This document shows positions 1 to 31,852 of a stretch of DNA of 64,000 bases, one piece after another. The translations under genes and the position numbers were made by a program. Each line of letters opens with the position of its first letter. The stretch's first letter is position 1. Source of the stretch: Pithys albifrons albifrons (taxonomy: Eukaryota; Chordata; Aves; Passeriformes; Thamnophilidae); the NCBI RefSeq assembly GCF_047495875.1, contig NC_092468.1, positions 1,897,345-1,961,344 of the forward strand, read 5' to 3'. The notes beneath the pieces were generated by a model. That model worked only from the letters and a program-made list of their open reading frames with translations, did no database searches and had not been told where the DNA came from.

Positions 1-439
1 ATCTCAGGAGGAGGGTGACAGAGGCTGTCACAGCCCCCAGCGCTGCCCAGGGGGATCCTGACTGCAGTAACACCTCTATAAACTCAAACCTGTACTCATA
101 ACTGGCCCTGTTTTCCCACTCTCATAAATGTCCAAACCATTTGCATTTTAGTCTGAAATTCCCCATGTTTAATCTCCACCCAAAGGAGAATATTTGCAGA
201 GATAGTCAGAGCAGAGCAAGTTTCCTTCACCCATTTGCAATTTATCAGCACAAACAGGGATAACCCCAACCCTTCCTTTGAAACAAAAAACAGTCTGACC
301 ACAATTTTATAAAAAAAAATTCCTCCTAAAGCAAACCAGGTAAAGTTTGGAACTTGCATCCTGACAGAACCACAAGATTGTTAGAAACACAATCAGAGTT
401 TTGCTTAAGCTAAAGGAGCTGTACTGATAAAGAAGAGAA

Positions 440-751
440 TAGGGGGAGGGTGTAGTTAGGTTTGCAGTGGTTAGGTGCTTAAAAAGGCGGATTCAACTTG
501 TTTTTCACACCCTTGGAGGGCTGTGGGGTGTTGGGCCAGACTGTGAACCTCCTGGCACTGGCCAGCAGGGACGGGGGCAGGGACCTCCAGCAGGAATGGG
601 GTATAAAAACCTGTTTCTTGCTGGCCTGTGTCTGTCACCTAGGCCAGAGGGACACGCCTGATCCATCTGAATTTGTTAAATAAAAGCTTGGGTGTGCTTC
701 AATGACTTTGTCCCCTCTAAATTTGATTGGCAAGTGTGGACATTTCTCACA
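440..751 (+). mobile_element. Solo LTR-like element (LTR 1)
   Basis: A TATA-type box (GTATAAAAACC near 601-611) is followed about 75 bp later by AATAAA (679-684) and a GT-rich tail. This is the U3-R-U5 layout of a retroviral LTR. The right end is taken at CTCACA (751) and the left end is uncertain. No gag or pol sequence accompanies it. It sits in EHHADH intron 6, antisense to the gene. Confidence 0.45.
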
Positions 752-1540
752 AGCTCTTTAAGGCTGGGGGGGGTAAGAAAGAAAAAAAAAAGTGTTAAAT
801 TAGGCAAATACCAAATACTACAAGTACTCAAGTTCTCAACTGAAAGAGAAAAGAGACCAAAAAAACCCTGGTTTTGTGACATTTCTAATTCTGCTTTGCA
901 AAATGTTGTTTGCACAGCAAGGCCACAACTCATGAAACAGCATGAAGTGCTGGAGTCACTTTGTTCTGGTACAGACTGTCCAGCAGTTGTAGAGACCAGT
1001 GCACCATGGATTACAAGTCATAAATTAAAGGAAGCTGGACACTTCAATAGGAGGAAATAGTAAAGATTTTGTAGAGTTAAAGCCAAGATTTTACAAGTTT
1101 GACAGGTCATGTCATTGAACAAAGAAAAGACAGAAGAGTCCGACAGTGATGAAGATGCTTCAAGACCACCCAAGGGACGAAGTCATGAGACCACCACTGA
1201 AATTTCAAGCCAAAAGGAAAGCTCTGCCCAAGATTTTGCCCAGTCATTAATATGGAAATTAGGAGGTGTTAAGTATGAACTCAAGACTGTAGAAATTGCT
1301 CATTTTACACAAACAAATTAGCCAAGTTTTTGCCCAGTATGAACTGGCTTTGCCTCCAATGTTGTCAGTAAATACCTTTGCTGCTGAAAAGATAAAAAGC
1401 TTCTTTGTGGCAGAGGACATGTCTTATCAATAATGGAAAAAATCTTGTAAGAAATGGGCTCATGAAGATGATGAAGAAGCAAGCCCAAATGCCCTCAAAC
1501 CAGAAGTTTTTGCAGTTGTGGAAATACATGTTACAAAATG
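752..1540 (+). pseudogene. Unidentified coding-like remnant between LTR pieces
   Basis: The stretch has a composition unlike the nearby LTRs and contains protein-like runs in shifting frames. One is acidic and Ser/Glu-rich (KTEESDSDEDASRPPKGR, 1130-1190). Another is a hydrophobic run (QVFAQYELALPPMLSVNTF, about 1322-1380) in a different frame, followed by stops. I do not recognise the source. It could be a decayed processed gene copy or the interior of an old element. Confidence 0.25.
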
Positions 1541-1579
1541 GATTCTTTTTTCTTTTTTCTCTGAGTCACTGTCTTCTTC

Positions 1580-2692
1580 CCAAAATCCCCTGAGAGACCC
1601 TTATCTCACCAACCAGGACTGCCTGAGTTTGGTCTTGAAAAGTTTGTATAAGTTCCCTTATTGCCCCCTATTTTCCCCTCTCCTGTTGGTTGTTATCCCT
1701 GGTTTTCTATTGGTTGTAGCTAGAATCCCACCAAAACCTTTAAATACCCCTACCCAGGGTAATAAAGCTCTCTCTGGTTCCTCACTGGTGGTCTCTGTGT
1801 GTCTCCTCTGGAGCATCTCGGGGGTGTTGTAGTTTTGGATGTTAAAGAAATTCTCTTCCTTCCACTACAGAATTCAAAAAGTAAATGCCCAACCCCCCCA
1901 TGCCAATGGTTAACAAGGAAGCAGCAACTCCTTTGAATTCTGACTTGATTGCTTTGAGGGGGCTGGGGGAAGAAAACCCTCACTGTTCGCTGGGCTGGTG
2001 AAGGTGTGGTGGGGGAGCTGGGTTGCCCTGGTCTTTGGGCCAGCCATGACCCTCGTGGAACTCTGTTGCTCTGTGCTGCTCGTCAGAGAGAGCAGGAGAG
2101 CTTTCCATCTGCAAGGGAGACTTGGTGTTACCTCCCAGCCAGCTGTACCCTACTCTCTTCTTTGGCCTCTGTCTCTCCACGTGAGTGACTCAGAGAAGTC
2201 GGTGACCCTCCGACGGCTTTTTGTCTTTGCCTTGCTGGAGAAAAGTTGTGTTGCTTCTCTGCCAGCTGAGGCACAGCAGCAACCCCTGCTGTCTGCAAAT
2301 ACAGGTGCACCACAGTTTCATCTAAAGGGTTTTGGTTTGGTTTCCCTTTGCAGGTACAAGGTAGTTGTTTGTTTTTGTTCTAGTTTTGGTTATATACATA
2401 TATATATATATATAGTAGTTAAGAACAGTTATCCTTCTTATATCCAATTTCTAATTAAAGTCCCTTTTCCTTAAATTCAATAAGGAGTGACGTGATTATT
2501 GAGGAGGAATTCTCTCCTCTGGTTTTGGTAAACATTTTGGTTTCCCTCAAACTAAGACAGGGGTCCAGGTGGCAGGGAACAAAGGGGGAGCACATCCCCT
2601 CCAGGTTACGGGTTAATTCCCTGGACCTGCGTGCCCCTCAACTGTCACACTGCTCAGCAGTTATTCATTTTGTGGCGTTTTTCACTATCACA
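1580..2692 (+). mobile_element. Older LTR (LTR 2) interrupted by a younger LTR
   Basis: LTR signals are a TTTAAATACCCC box (about 1738) and AATAAAGCTC (1761-1770), followed by a CT-rich leader to 1824. The sequence then resumes after 2559 and runs to CACTATCACA (2692). The intervening 1825-2559 is a separate LTR insertion. The left end is not defined. It lies antisense to EHHADH in intron 6. Confidence 0.45.
1825..2559 (+). mobile_element. Solo LTR, family A copy 1
   Basis: The element starts TGTTGTAGTTTTGG and ends AAACTAAGACA. It is about 735 bp and is flanked by GGGGG (left) and GGGGT (right), a near-match 5-bp target duplication. It is related along its length to the copy at 32281-32996. 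Shared landmarks are the GGTTAACAA block near the start, the TATATATA run, TTATCCTTCTT, and the GTAAA.CATTTTGGTTT end. Confidence 0.75.
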
Positions 2693-2739
2693 ACCTGAGA
2701 AGGATCAAGGTCTGATTTCTAAAAGACCCCCCAAACTTC

Positions 2740-3290
2740 TAGGGTCTGTTTGCTCAATCCTTATTGCTAAGCATGTTCTGTTGTCTGTAGCAGGACTTAG
2801 GCTGTCCCTGAGTTTGTTGAACTGTGGACTGGAGGCTACAAATCAGGTAGTAGTAGAGATATGGACAGAGCAAAATGGTAGCTAGCCAAGATTTTTTGTA
2901 CTAAATTCATCTGGGTCACTTATGAAATGGAGTTAGCTGGGTCAGTGTGAGGAAGACCTACTGAGACCCTTATTTTGGGGATGAAGAACAGAAGAACCCC
3001 TACCCAAAACTGATGCCAGAAGAAAACACCGCCCCAACTCCGCCCAGACTCCGCCTGTCATCAACATGTAATGAGATGCTGTAATCACCTGCACAAGGTA
3101 TGAAAATGTAAACACTCATGTTCAAATGTATAAATCAGCCTGCTTTGACACCTGTGCTTTGAAGTGAGTTTGTGCTGTGTTTGCTCCTCGTTTCCCTGCA
3201 TAGAAATAAATACCTGCTGCTAATGGAATACAAAACTTTCTCTTAGCAGTTCTTTCTTGTGGTGATTTCTCTATTGATGCAGGAAGGGTT
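2740..3290 (+). mobile_element. LTR-like element (LTR 3)
   Basis: TATAAA (3129-3134) is followed by AATAAA (3205-3210), with a GC-box-bearing stretch (CCGCCCCAACTCCGCCC) about 100 bp upstream. This matches the promoter and polyadenylation spacing of an LTR. The ends are not resolved. No coding sequence is attached. Confidence 0.4.
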
Positions 3291-3419
3291 TTTGATTTTC
3301 ACATTTTATAGATTTTAGGAACACAGTAGCTGTAGCAAAGTAGATCTAGTGTGTTAATATTTCCAGCAGCTTGAGTTTAATCTTTCTAGCACTACCCCTG
3401 TCCCAGAACAGTGAGCTCA

Positions 3420-3809
3420 AATTCCTCAGCTGTTTAGTCTTTTTTTCAAGGTAGAAGGTTGAAGAAAGGAGACATAACCACAGGGCAGAGTGACCCAGAA
3501 GTCAGAGCATTGGAAAAACTCCAGAAGCCTGAGGAAGAGGAGGACTGATGAGGAGGAGGTCTCACTGACCCCAGACTCAAATCCTGAGGGGGTGGAACAG
3601 GGGTGGGAAAAAATTGAACTGGAGATATGTAAAGTAGTTATTGGATAGATCATACTATAAAAGCCATGGAAATTAGAGCTTGCCCATGTGCACATCAGTG
3701 TACTCCTGGTTGAGCCTGGGTGCTCATCATTAAAGCCACCACCCTCTTATCTCTTACCAAAATGTGGCTTGGAGTCTTTGTTACAGACGTTTCAGGCAGC
3801 ACTATCACA
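3420..3809 (+). mobile_element. LTR-like element (LTR 4) abutting EHHADH exon 6
   Basis: TATAAAA (3656-3662) and ATTAAA (3729-3734) are followed by a tail ending CACTATCACA at 3809. That is the same ten-base end as LTR 2 at 2692. It stops 40 bp from the exon 6 donor and is antisense to EHHADH. The left end is uncertain. Confidence 0.45.
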
Positions 3810-3849
3810 ACCCATCACCCAGCCCCTGCCCAGTGCCCTCCTTACTCAC

Positions 3850-24435
<20,586 letters not shown>

Positions 24436-24720
24436 GCTGAGCTGTCCCCTCGCTGTCCCCGGGCCGGCCCTCGCTGTCCCCGCTGTCCCCTCTGGCCCCT
24501 CGCTGTCCCTGATGTCCCCTCGCTGTCCCCTCTGACCCTGCTGCCCCGCTGTCCCCCCGCTGTCCCCTCGCTGTCCCTGATGTCCCCTCGCTGTCCCCTC
24601 TGACCCTGCTGCCCCGCTGTCCCCTCGCTGTCCCTGCTGTCCCCGTGTCCCCGGGCCGCCCCCGGTTGCCCCGCCCGCAGCCCGCCCTCCCCGCGGGGCT
24701 GGCCCCGGTCCCGCCTAACC
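24436..24720 (-). promoter_or_regulatory. EHHADH: EHHADH 5' UTR/promoter region with G-rich tandem repeat
   Basis: This GC-rich stretch lies directly upstream of the EHHADH ATG. On the minus strand it is a tandem repeat of GGGGACAGCGA-like units of about 9-14 bp. A larger 68-bp period is visible: the segment starting at 24501 is repeated at 24569. No TATA box is seen, as usual for a CpG-type promoter. The transcription start is not fixed by the sequence, so part of the repeat may be in the 5' UTR. I did not find a peroxisome-proliferator response element here. Confidence 0.6.
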
Positions 24721-24724
24721 CTCA

Positions 24725-26595
24725 AGAAAGGAGATTTTTAACCATGAAACAGCAGCCAAAGAAGCTCTAAGTGATGTCCAGGTGTCGGAAAGACAAGTTG
24801 CTTGTTGGTAGAATTGCCTCGCTCAGGTTTAGGGCTTGTTTCAGTGATCTCAGCGCCGCGGGGAGGGGAAAGCCTGGGGAGGGGGATGTGCCCCTGAGAG
24901 TGGGCACGGAGAGGGCAGGATTTGTGGGCATCAGGAACACTTGGCAGAACCCTCAAGATAAGGGAGAAACTAATAAAGCCAACTCAGGAATTGTGCTGGA
25001 ATCAGCTCGGAGTGGGTAAAAGGTGATTCTGCAGGGGCAGATCACGGCCACCGACCCAAGAAACCCACCGACCCAAAGAAGGGAAAGATGAGCATGGGGT
25101 CTAATTAACTAATGAAGAGAGGAAGGGAGAAACTCTGCAACGTTCTAAAATCTTCCTTAGAAAAAGATCAACTTGTAAAAGGAGCTACAATGCAAGGGAG
25201 GAAAGTAGATTCTGGTGTTACCAAACGTACCCTTCACACTACAGTGGCAGTTCAGGGAGAGAGAAGGTTCTTCAGAGGGAAAATTCCAGGATGTTGAGGA
25301 ACTGATGGCTTTTTGCTGGTTCTCTTGGTGCCTGGTTGTCCATCCCTGGTGCTTCCCCCACACAGATGTCTCACAAGGGCTGGATTTCCCCCTGTGCTGT
25401 AGCTGTTGGTTTCACCTATAGAGTGGGGTGTGTTTTATCCTGCTAAGCTTGTTGTGGCCTGTTAACTTGAGATGTTTTGATATCTCTCTGTATTTTTTAT
25501 CTCTCTCTCTCTCTCTATTTTTATCTGTAACATCTCCTTTATGTCTCTTGGTCCTTAAAAGTCAGTCCCTTGGCAGAATGGCCACAGCTCCTTCCCTGGT
25601 CTGGAACTGGTGTAGATAATTTTAGAACTTGATTTGTGTGTACAGAAAGGTCCTTCACTCAAAACAACCTTTATTGTTGCTTTTCTATGTCTGTTGGTTT
25701 TATATAACTTTTATTGAAATAGCTCTTGTGGTGGATCACTACAGCAATTCTGTCATTTATCATGTAATGTTAAAAAAACCCAAACCAGGGATAATGCTCT
25801 GCCATCTGCTTGTAAAACAGCGTGTTCTGGGAGTTTATAAAAGTGCTGTAAAGGCTGCCTTGAAGGGTTACCTGGCCTGTTGTGTTTTTATTGACCAGAA
25901 TGAAACCAAAGATCACTCTGAGTTGTACTTTGTGTTTATAATTTACAGGCCTGGTTTATTTGTCCTTCAATAACACAACTCCTACAGTTCTGACAAAACA
26001 AACCCCTTCTGAGCCAGAAAAAGAGAGCTCATAGAGAGGGAAAAAAAGAAAAAAAGTTCTATTGTGCCATGGAAAGGCTCCAGCAAATGTTCAAGGTTTA
26101 TTGTTGTAATCCTTATGCTTACCTTTATTCCCCCCTTCAAGATAAATGGAGTTTGGTAGGAAGGAGAAGAAGAAATGCATTTCAGTGCAAACAGCAGAGA
26201 AATTCAAAGTCTTTGGAGTTGTACAAGGACCAAGTGCAAGGACCTGAACTCAAATGCAGCTCCCAGACCAATGGAGGAAGGTGAGTGCATGTTTTTCCCT
26301 CTCCCAACAAGTTTTCCCAGCAATCAGACCCCAGGCTGCTCCATCAGAACTGCCCCTGAGCACAGGAAGGGGTGCAGGTTGCAGAGCCCATCAGTGCCCT
26401 CAGCCTTGGCCAATGTAGTCAGGGTGGGACAGGTTGTTCCTGGAAGCTTTTGTGTGTTTCCCCAAGAGCTCCTGAGGGTCTCTCTGAGCCCTTCAGTTCC
26501 AAGGCTGTTCAGTGCCTGCCCAGCAGTTTCAGCTTTGCTGAAAGGCAGCTGTGGCCTGTGAGACCACAGGACATGGTGGCAGCTGCTCCTGCCCA
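24725..26595. other. Intergenic stretch, no gene recognised
   Basis: The sequence upstream of EHHADH has a (TC)n run at about 25496-25518 and no recognisable repeat family or exon. It leads into the 36-bp array. Confidence 0.5.
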
Positions 26596-26600
26596 AGGCC

Positions 26601-29408
26601 TGCCAACAGAGAAGAGATCCTGCCATTCCAGATCCCTGCCAAAAGAGAAGAGATCCTGCTACTCCAGATCCCTGCCAAAAGAGAAGAGATCCTGCTACAC
26701 CAGATCCCTGCCAAAAGAGAAGAGATCCTGCTACACCAGATCCCTGCCAAAAGAGAAGAGATCCTGCCATTCCAGATCCCTGCCAAAAGAGAAGAGATCC
26801 TGCTACTCCAGATCCCTGCCAAAAGAGAAGAGATCCTGCTGCTCCAGATCCCTGCCAAAAGAGAAGAGATCCTGCTACACCAGATCCCTGCCAAAAGAGA
26901 AGAGATCCTGCTACTCCAGATCCCTGCCAAAAGAGAAGAGATCCTGCTACTCCAGATCCCTGCCAAAAGAGAAGAGGTCTTGATATTCCAGATCCTTGCC
27001 AAAAGAGAAGAGATCCTGCTACTCCAGATCCCTGCCAAAAGAGAAGAGATCCTGCTACTCCAGATCCCTGCCAAAAGAGAAGAGATCCTGCCATTCCAGA
27101 TCCCTGCCAAAAGAGAAGAGATCCTGCTACTCCAGATCCCTGCCAAAAGAGAAGAGGTCTTGCTATTCCAGATCCCTGCCAAAAGAGAAGAGATCCTGCT
27201 ACTCCAGATCCCTGCCAAAAGAGAAGAGATCCTGCCATTCCAGATCCCTGCCAAAAGAGAAGAGATCCTGCTACTCCAGATCCCTGCCAAAAGAGAAGAG
27301 GTCTTGATATTCCAGATCCCTGCCAAAAGAGAAGAGATCCTGCTACTCCAGATCCCTGCCAAAAGAGAAGAGATCCTGCCATTCCAGATCCCTGCCAAAA
27401 GAGAAGAGATCCTGCTACTCCAGATCCCTGCCAAAAGAGAAGAGATCCTGCTACTCCAGATCCCTGCCAAAAGAGAAGAGATCCTGCTACTCCAGATCCC
27501 TGCCAAAAGAGAAGAGGTCTTGCTATTCCAGATCCCTGCCAAAAGAGAAGAGATCCTGCTACTCCAGATCCCTGCCAAAAGAGAAGAGATCCTGCCATTC
27601 CAGATCCCTGCCAAAAGAGAAGAGATCCTGCTACTCCAGATCCCTGCCAAAAGAGAAGAGGTCTTGATATTCCAGATCCCTGCCAAAAGAGAAGAGATCC
27701 TGCTACTCCAGATCCCTGCCAAAAGAGAAGAGATCCTGCCATTCCAGATCCCTGCCAAAAGAGAAGAGATCCTGCTACTCCAGATCCCTGCCAAAAGAGA
27801 AGAGATCCTGCTACTCCAGATCCCTGCCAAAAGAGAAGAGATCCTGCTACTCCAGATCCCTGCCAAAAGAGAATAGGTCTTGATATTCCAGATCCCTGCC
27901 AAAAGAGAAGAGATCCTGCTACTCCAGATCCCTGCCAAAAGAGAAGAGATCCTGCTACTCCAGATCCCTGCCAAAAGAGAAGAGATCCTGCTACTCCAGA
28001 TCCCTGCCAAAAGAGAAGAGATCCTGCTACTCCAGATCCCTGCCAAAAGAGAAGAGATCCTGCTACTCCAGATCCCTGCCAAAAGAGAAGAGATCCTGCC
28101 ATTCCAGATCCCTGCCAAAAGAGAAGAGATCCTGCTACTCCAGATCCCTGCCAAAAGAGAAGAGATCCTGCCATTCCAGATCCCTGCCAAAAGAGAAGAG
28201 ATCCTGCTACTCCAGATCCCTGCCAAAAGAGAAGAGATCCTGCTACTCCAGATCCCTGCCAAAAGAGAAGAGATCCTGCTACTCCAGATCCCTGCCAAAA
28301 GAGAAGAGATCCTGCTACTCCAGATCCCTGCCAAAAGAGAAGAGATCCTGCTACTCCAGATCCCTGCCAAAAGAGAAGAGGTCTTGCTATTCCAGATCCC
28401 TGCCAAAAGAGAAGAGATCCTGCTACTCCAGATCCCTGCCAAAAGAGAAGAGATCCTGCCATTCCAGATCCCTGCCAAACGAGAAGAGATCCTGCCATTC
28501 CAGATCCCTGCCAAAAGAGAAGAGATCCTGCTACTCCAGATCCCTGCCAAAAGAGAAGAGGTCTTGCTATTCCAGATCCCTGCCAAAAGAGAAGAGATCC
28601 TGCTACTCCAGATCCCTGCCAAAAGAGAAGAGATCCTGCTACTCCAGATCCCTGCCAAAAGAGAAGAGATCCTGCCATTCCAGATCCCTGCCAAAAGAGA
28701 AGAGATCCTGCTACTCCAGATCCCTGCCAAAAGAGAAGAGATCCTGCCATTCCAGATCCCTGCCAAAAGAGAAGAGATCCTGCTACTCCAGATCCCTGCC
28801 AAAAGAGAAGAGATCCTGCTACTCCAGATCCCTGCCAAAAGAGAAGAGATCCTGCTACTCCAGATCCCTGCCAAAAGAGAAGAGATCCTGCTACTCCAGA
28901 TCCCTGCCAAAAGAGAAGAGATCCTGCTACTCCAGATCCCTGCCAAAAGAGAAGAGGTCTTGCTATTCCAGATCCCTGCCAAAAGAGAAGAGATCCTGCT
29001 ACTCCAGATCCCTGCCAAAAGAGAAGAGATCCTGCCATTCCAGATCCCTGCCAAAAGAGAAGAGATCCTGCCATTCCAGATCCCTGCCAAAAGAGAAGAG
29101 ATCCTGCTACTCCAGATCCCTGCCAAAAGAGAAGAGGTCTTGCTATTCCAGATCCCTGCCAAAAGAGAAGAGATCCTGCTACTCCAGATCCCTGCCAAAA
29201 GAGAAGAGATCCTGCTACTCCAGATCCCTGCCAAAAGAGAAGAGATCCTGCCATTCCAGATCCCTGCCAAAAGAGAAGAGATCCTGCTACTCCAGATCCC
29301 TGCCAAAAGAGAAGAGATCCTGCCATTCCAGATCCCTGCCAAAAGAGAAGAGGTCCTGCCATTCCAGATCCCTGCCAAAAGAGAAGAGGTCCTGCTATTC
29401 CAGATCCC
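26601..29408 (+). repeat. 36-bp minisatellite, 78 units in perfect register
   Basis: The unit starts TGCCAAAAGAGAAGAGATCC and ends CCAGATCCC, with a short variable part (TGCTACT, TGCCATT, TGCTACA, and GTCTTGCTATT or GTCTTGATATT types). Unit starts fall every 36 bp from 26601 to 29373 with no insertion or deletion, which is exactly 78 units and 2808 bp. Because 36 is divisible by three and most frames lack stops, five of six frames stay open over almost all of it. These open frames are a by-product of the repeat and I do not call them genes. Variant order shows higher-order duplications. Located between EHHADH and the CpG island. Confidence 0.97.
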
Positions 29409-29409
29409 T

Positions 29410-30950
29410 CTGATTACTGGTCTGTTCACTACACTGTAGGGGACAGTGCTCAGAAAACACACCTGGCACTCAGCTCTGGAAAAAGGTTTCCCAAAACAGG
29501 ACTATCAAATCCAAAGAAACTCCCTTACTAGAAGTGGAAATGAGGCATTCACCAAAGGACAGATTTCAATGGATGTGAATGTGGTGTTTTGTCTTCTGAA
29601 CCCCTCAGAGTGTGCTGTGGTAAAAGAAAAAGATTCCTGTCTCTTCCTGAGCCGGAGCAACACGAATGTGTGGAGCCTTCTGCAACCTCCTGGGATCATC
29701 AGCCTGCTCAGGAAGTGCTGAATGACACAATCAAGCACTTTATTTATAGGAGGCTCAGCTTAATTTTTATTCCAGTGTATCACTGCTGCAAGGTACTCAG
29801 GAAGATGCACCTTGATTTGCCATGGCCTTATTCCCACAGAACAAAAATCCCTGGAAAATGCTTCTTTGGCTATTTGCACAAGCCCTGTCCCTTTCTGACC
29901 CTGGGGACACTGGAAAAGGAGGCTCTGCAGTGATGTCCCAGCTGGAGGAGCAGAGTATTTCTGCTGAAACAACCTCTGAGGAACATGGAAGGTCTCTAAT
30001 GACCTGTATTGTGCAATCTGAGCAGATCTGTGGTAAAACCAGTGCTGAGAGGGGCAGGAACTCTGACAACCTGCTTGTTCTGGACAGCAGCTGGTCTGAA
30101 CACCAGGCCTGAATTACACCCTGGTGTTGAAACAATGGCTTGGAGGGCCAGGGAAATCCACCAAGAGCTGTTTTCTGCTTTCCCTTTTATAGCTATGGCT
30201 TGAAAATTTTTTCTTTTAGCTTTAAAAAAATATGTGTTGTAAAAACAGCTGTTGATCTCCTGACTTTTGTATCTTTTGTCCAGTACTCTGCTCTCTGCCC
30301 CCTCATCTTTGGCAAAAGCCAATACTGGTAAACATCTGATCATAAAATAGTTTCCAAAGGCTTCTTTGGTTATCCCACCCTGAAGAGTCCTCCTCTGCTG
30401 ACTCTAAGGTCCTTTTTCAAACTGCCTCCGAAAACCAGCCTTCCAAGGCCTCAGTGAGCTGGAGTTCAGTCCTCAGGGCTGGTACACAGAGCTCTTGGAA
30501 AGGCACAGCTGGAGCAAGTATGGCAATGACACCCACACAGCAGGGCACAATGTGGGCTTTGGAATATCATCCCATTCCAGACTTGAGGAAGAGCCCCATC
30601 TTCTTCTAGCCATGCAGGTTGTTTTAACTTAATGTGACAAAGGCATATTTAAAAACTTTTCCTTCTTCCTGGGTATCCTTTGAGGAGTTTTTTCCTTTCA
30701 TAAAAAAAAAAAAGGTTCTTAAATGTCTTGGAAAATTTGTCTCCTGTTCTGTCTTGTAAAACAAGGCTGGGCATAATGAAATACACAATTAATTTTGCCA
30801 CTGTTAATATGTAGTTAAAACTTCCTATGTAGGTGGAGGACAGTTGTATCTCCAACTCTGCACTGCCCCTTGGAAACAAACAGCTCCTCTGCTTTTGAAA
30901 TGTGTGTGTGCAGGTCTGGAGGGCAGTGACAGCTCTGTGAGCAGGGCAGC
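29410..30950. other. Intergenic stretch, no feature recognised
   Basis: Ordinary non-coding sequence with several short open frames on both strands. None resembles a known protein and none has consistent splice borders. Confidence 0.45.
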
Positions 30951-30954
30951 TGTT

Positions 30955-31065
30955 TGCACAGAGTCACAGGGTGGGGTGGGCTGGCAGGGACCTCGTGCCA
31001 TGGCAGGGACACCTCCACTAGACCAGGTTGCTCCAAGCCCCGTCCAACCTGGCCTTGAAGTTTTG
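30955..31065 (-). mobile_element. CR1 LINE 3' fragment
   Basis: GGCAGGGACCTCGTGCCATG is followed by CAGGTTGCTCCAAGCCCCGT and CCAACCTGGCCTTGAA. This is a short, diverged CR1 3' fragment in antisense orientation. Confidence 0.75.
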
Positions 31066-31542
31066 CCTTATTGAGTCTTCACTTTGCTCTTTGGCTCCTT
31101 GAAACCTGGAGTCACCCCTCCAAAACTCCCCTCTGCATGAGGAATGCTCTGCATTCATGCACACTTTAACATCCAGACCTGCAAACACAAACCCAGGCAC
31201 ACATGGAGCTCCTCTAACATATTTGTTAGAAATGTTCAAACCCACAGTATTTCCAGTCAGTGGGTTGCCTGGTCAGCGTTTGTCTCCCTCTGTGCTGCTC
31301 TGTGCATTTCAGACTTCAATTGTCTTAAACAAAAATTGCCATTTCAAAGGTAGGACTTTGATTTCTCCCTGCCAGAACAAATTAGCTGTCGGTTATTTTC
31401 AACAGTCCCTGGCTGCTTCAGGGGTTTTAAGCTGATATTTGTGTGGTTTCAAAGCAACACCTCCTGGCAAGCCGTGGTACTGCTGGTGCAGGGCTAGACA
31501 TTCCTTTCGGGATGATACCAGACAAAACAAGTCTGCGGAGTG

Positions 31543-31745
31543 ACAGAATTATGGAAAGGTTTGGCTTGGACAAGACCTTAGAGCTCATCCAGTCCCACCC
31601 CCTGCCATGGGCAGGGACACCTTCCACTGTCCCAGGTTGCTCCAAGCCCCAGCCAATCTGGCCTTGGACACTCCCAAGGATGGGGCAGCCACAGCTTCTC
31701 TGGGAAACCTGTTCCCAGACTGTCAGTGACCTGTGGCAATAACCC
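31543..31745 (-). mobile_element. CR1 LINE 3' end
   Basis: The landmarks GAATTATGGAAAGGTTTGGC, CCCCTGCCATGGGCAGGGAC, CCAGGTTGCTCCAAGCCCCA and GGCCTTGGACACTCCCAAGG are in CR1 order on the minus strand. Confidence 0.85.
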
Positions 31746-31852
31746 CTCATAGTTCAGTGTTCAGATCACAGTGTGATGGATGTGGCTGTCACGACTCCCA
31801 CTGGGGGAGAAATTAAATTGGGGAGTGTGATCCAAGATTCTCCAAATAAGAG

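Noticed and set aside
1..3849. Last exon of EHHADH (dehydrogenase half)
   Set aside because: No frame on the minus strand shows the NAD-binding or dehydrogenase motifs. The stretch is LTR-filled intron, so the exon must lie beyond base 1.
26601..29408. CRISPR-like array, because the repeat is 36 bp
   Set aside because: The units are head-to-tail with no unique spacers, and the genome is a vertebrate's.
26324..29462. Minus-strand open frames of 1012 and 977 codons and plus-strand frames of 441 and 519 codons
   Set aside because: All are readings of the 36-bp tandem array, whose period is divisible by three. Five frames are open at once, there is no homology, and there are no splice or start signals.
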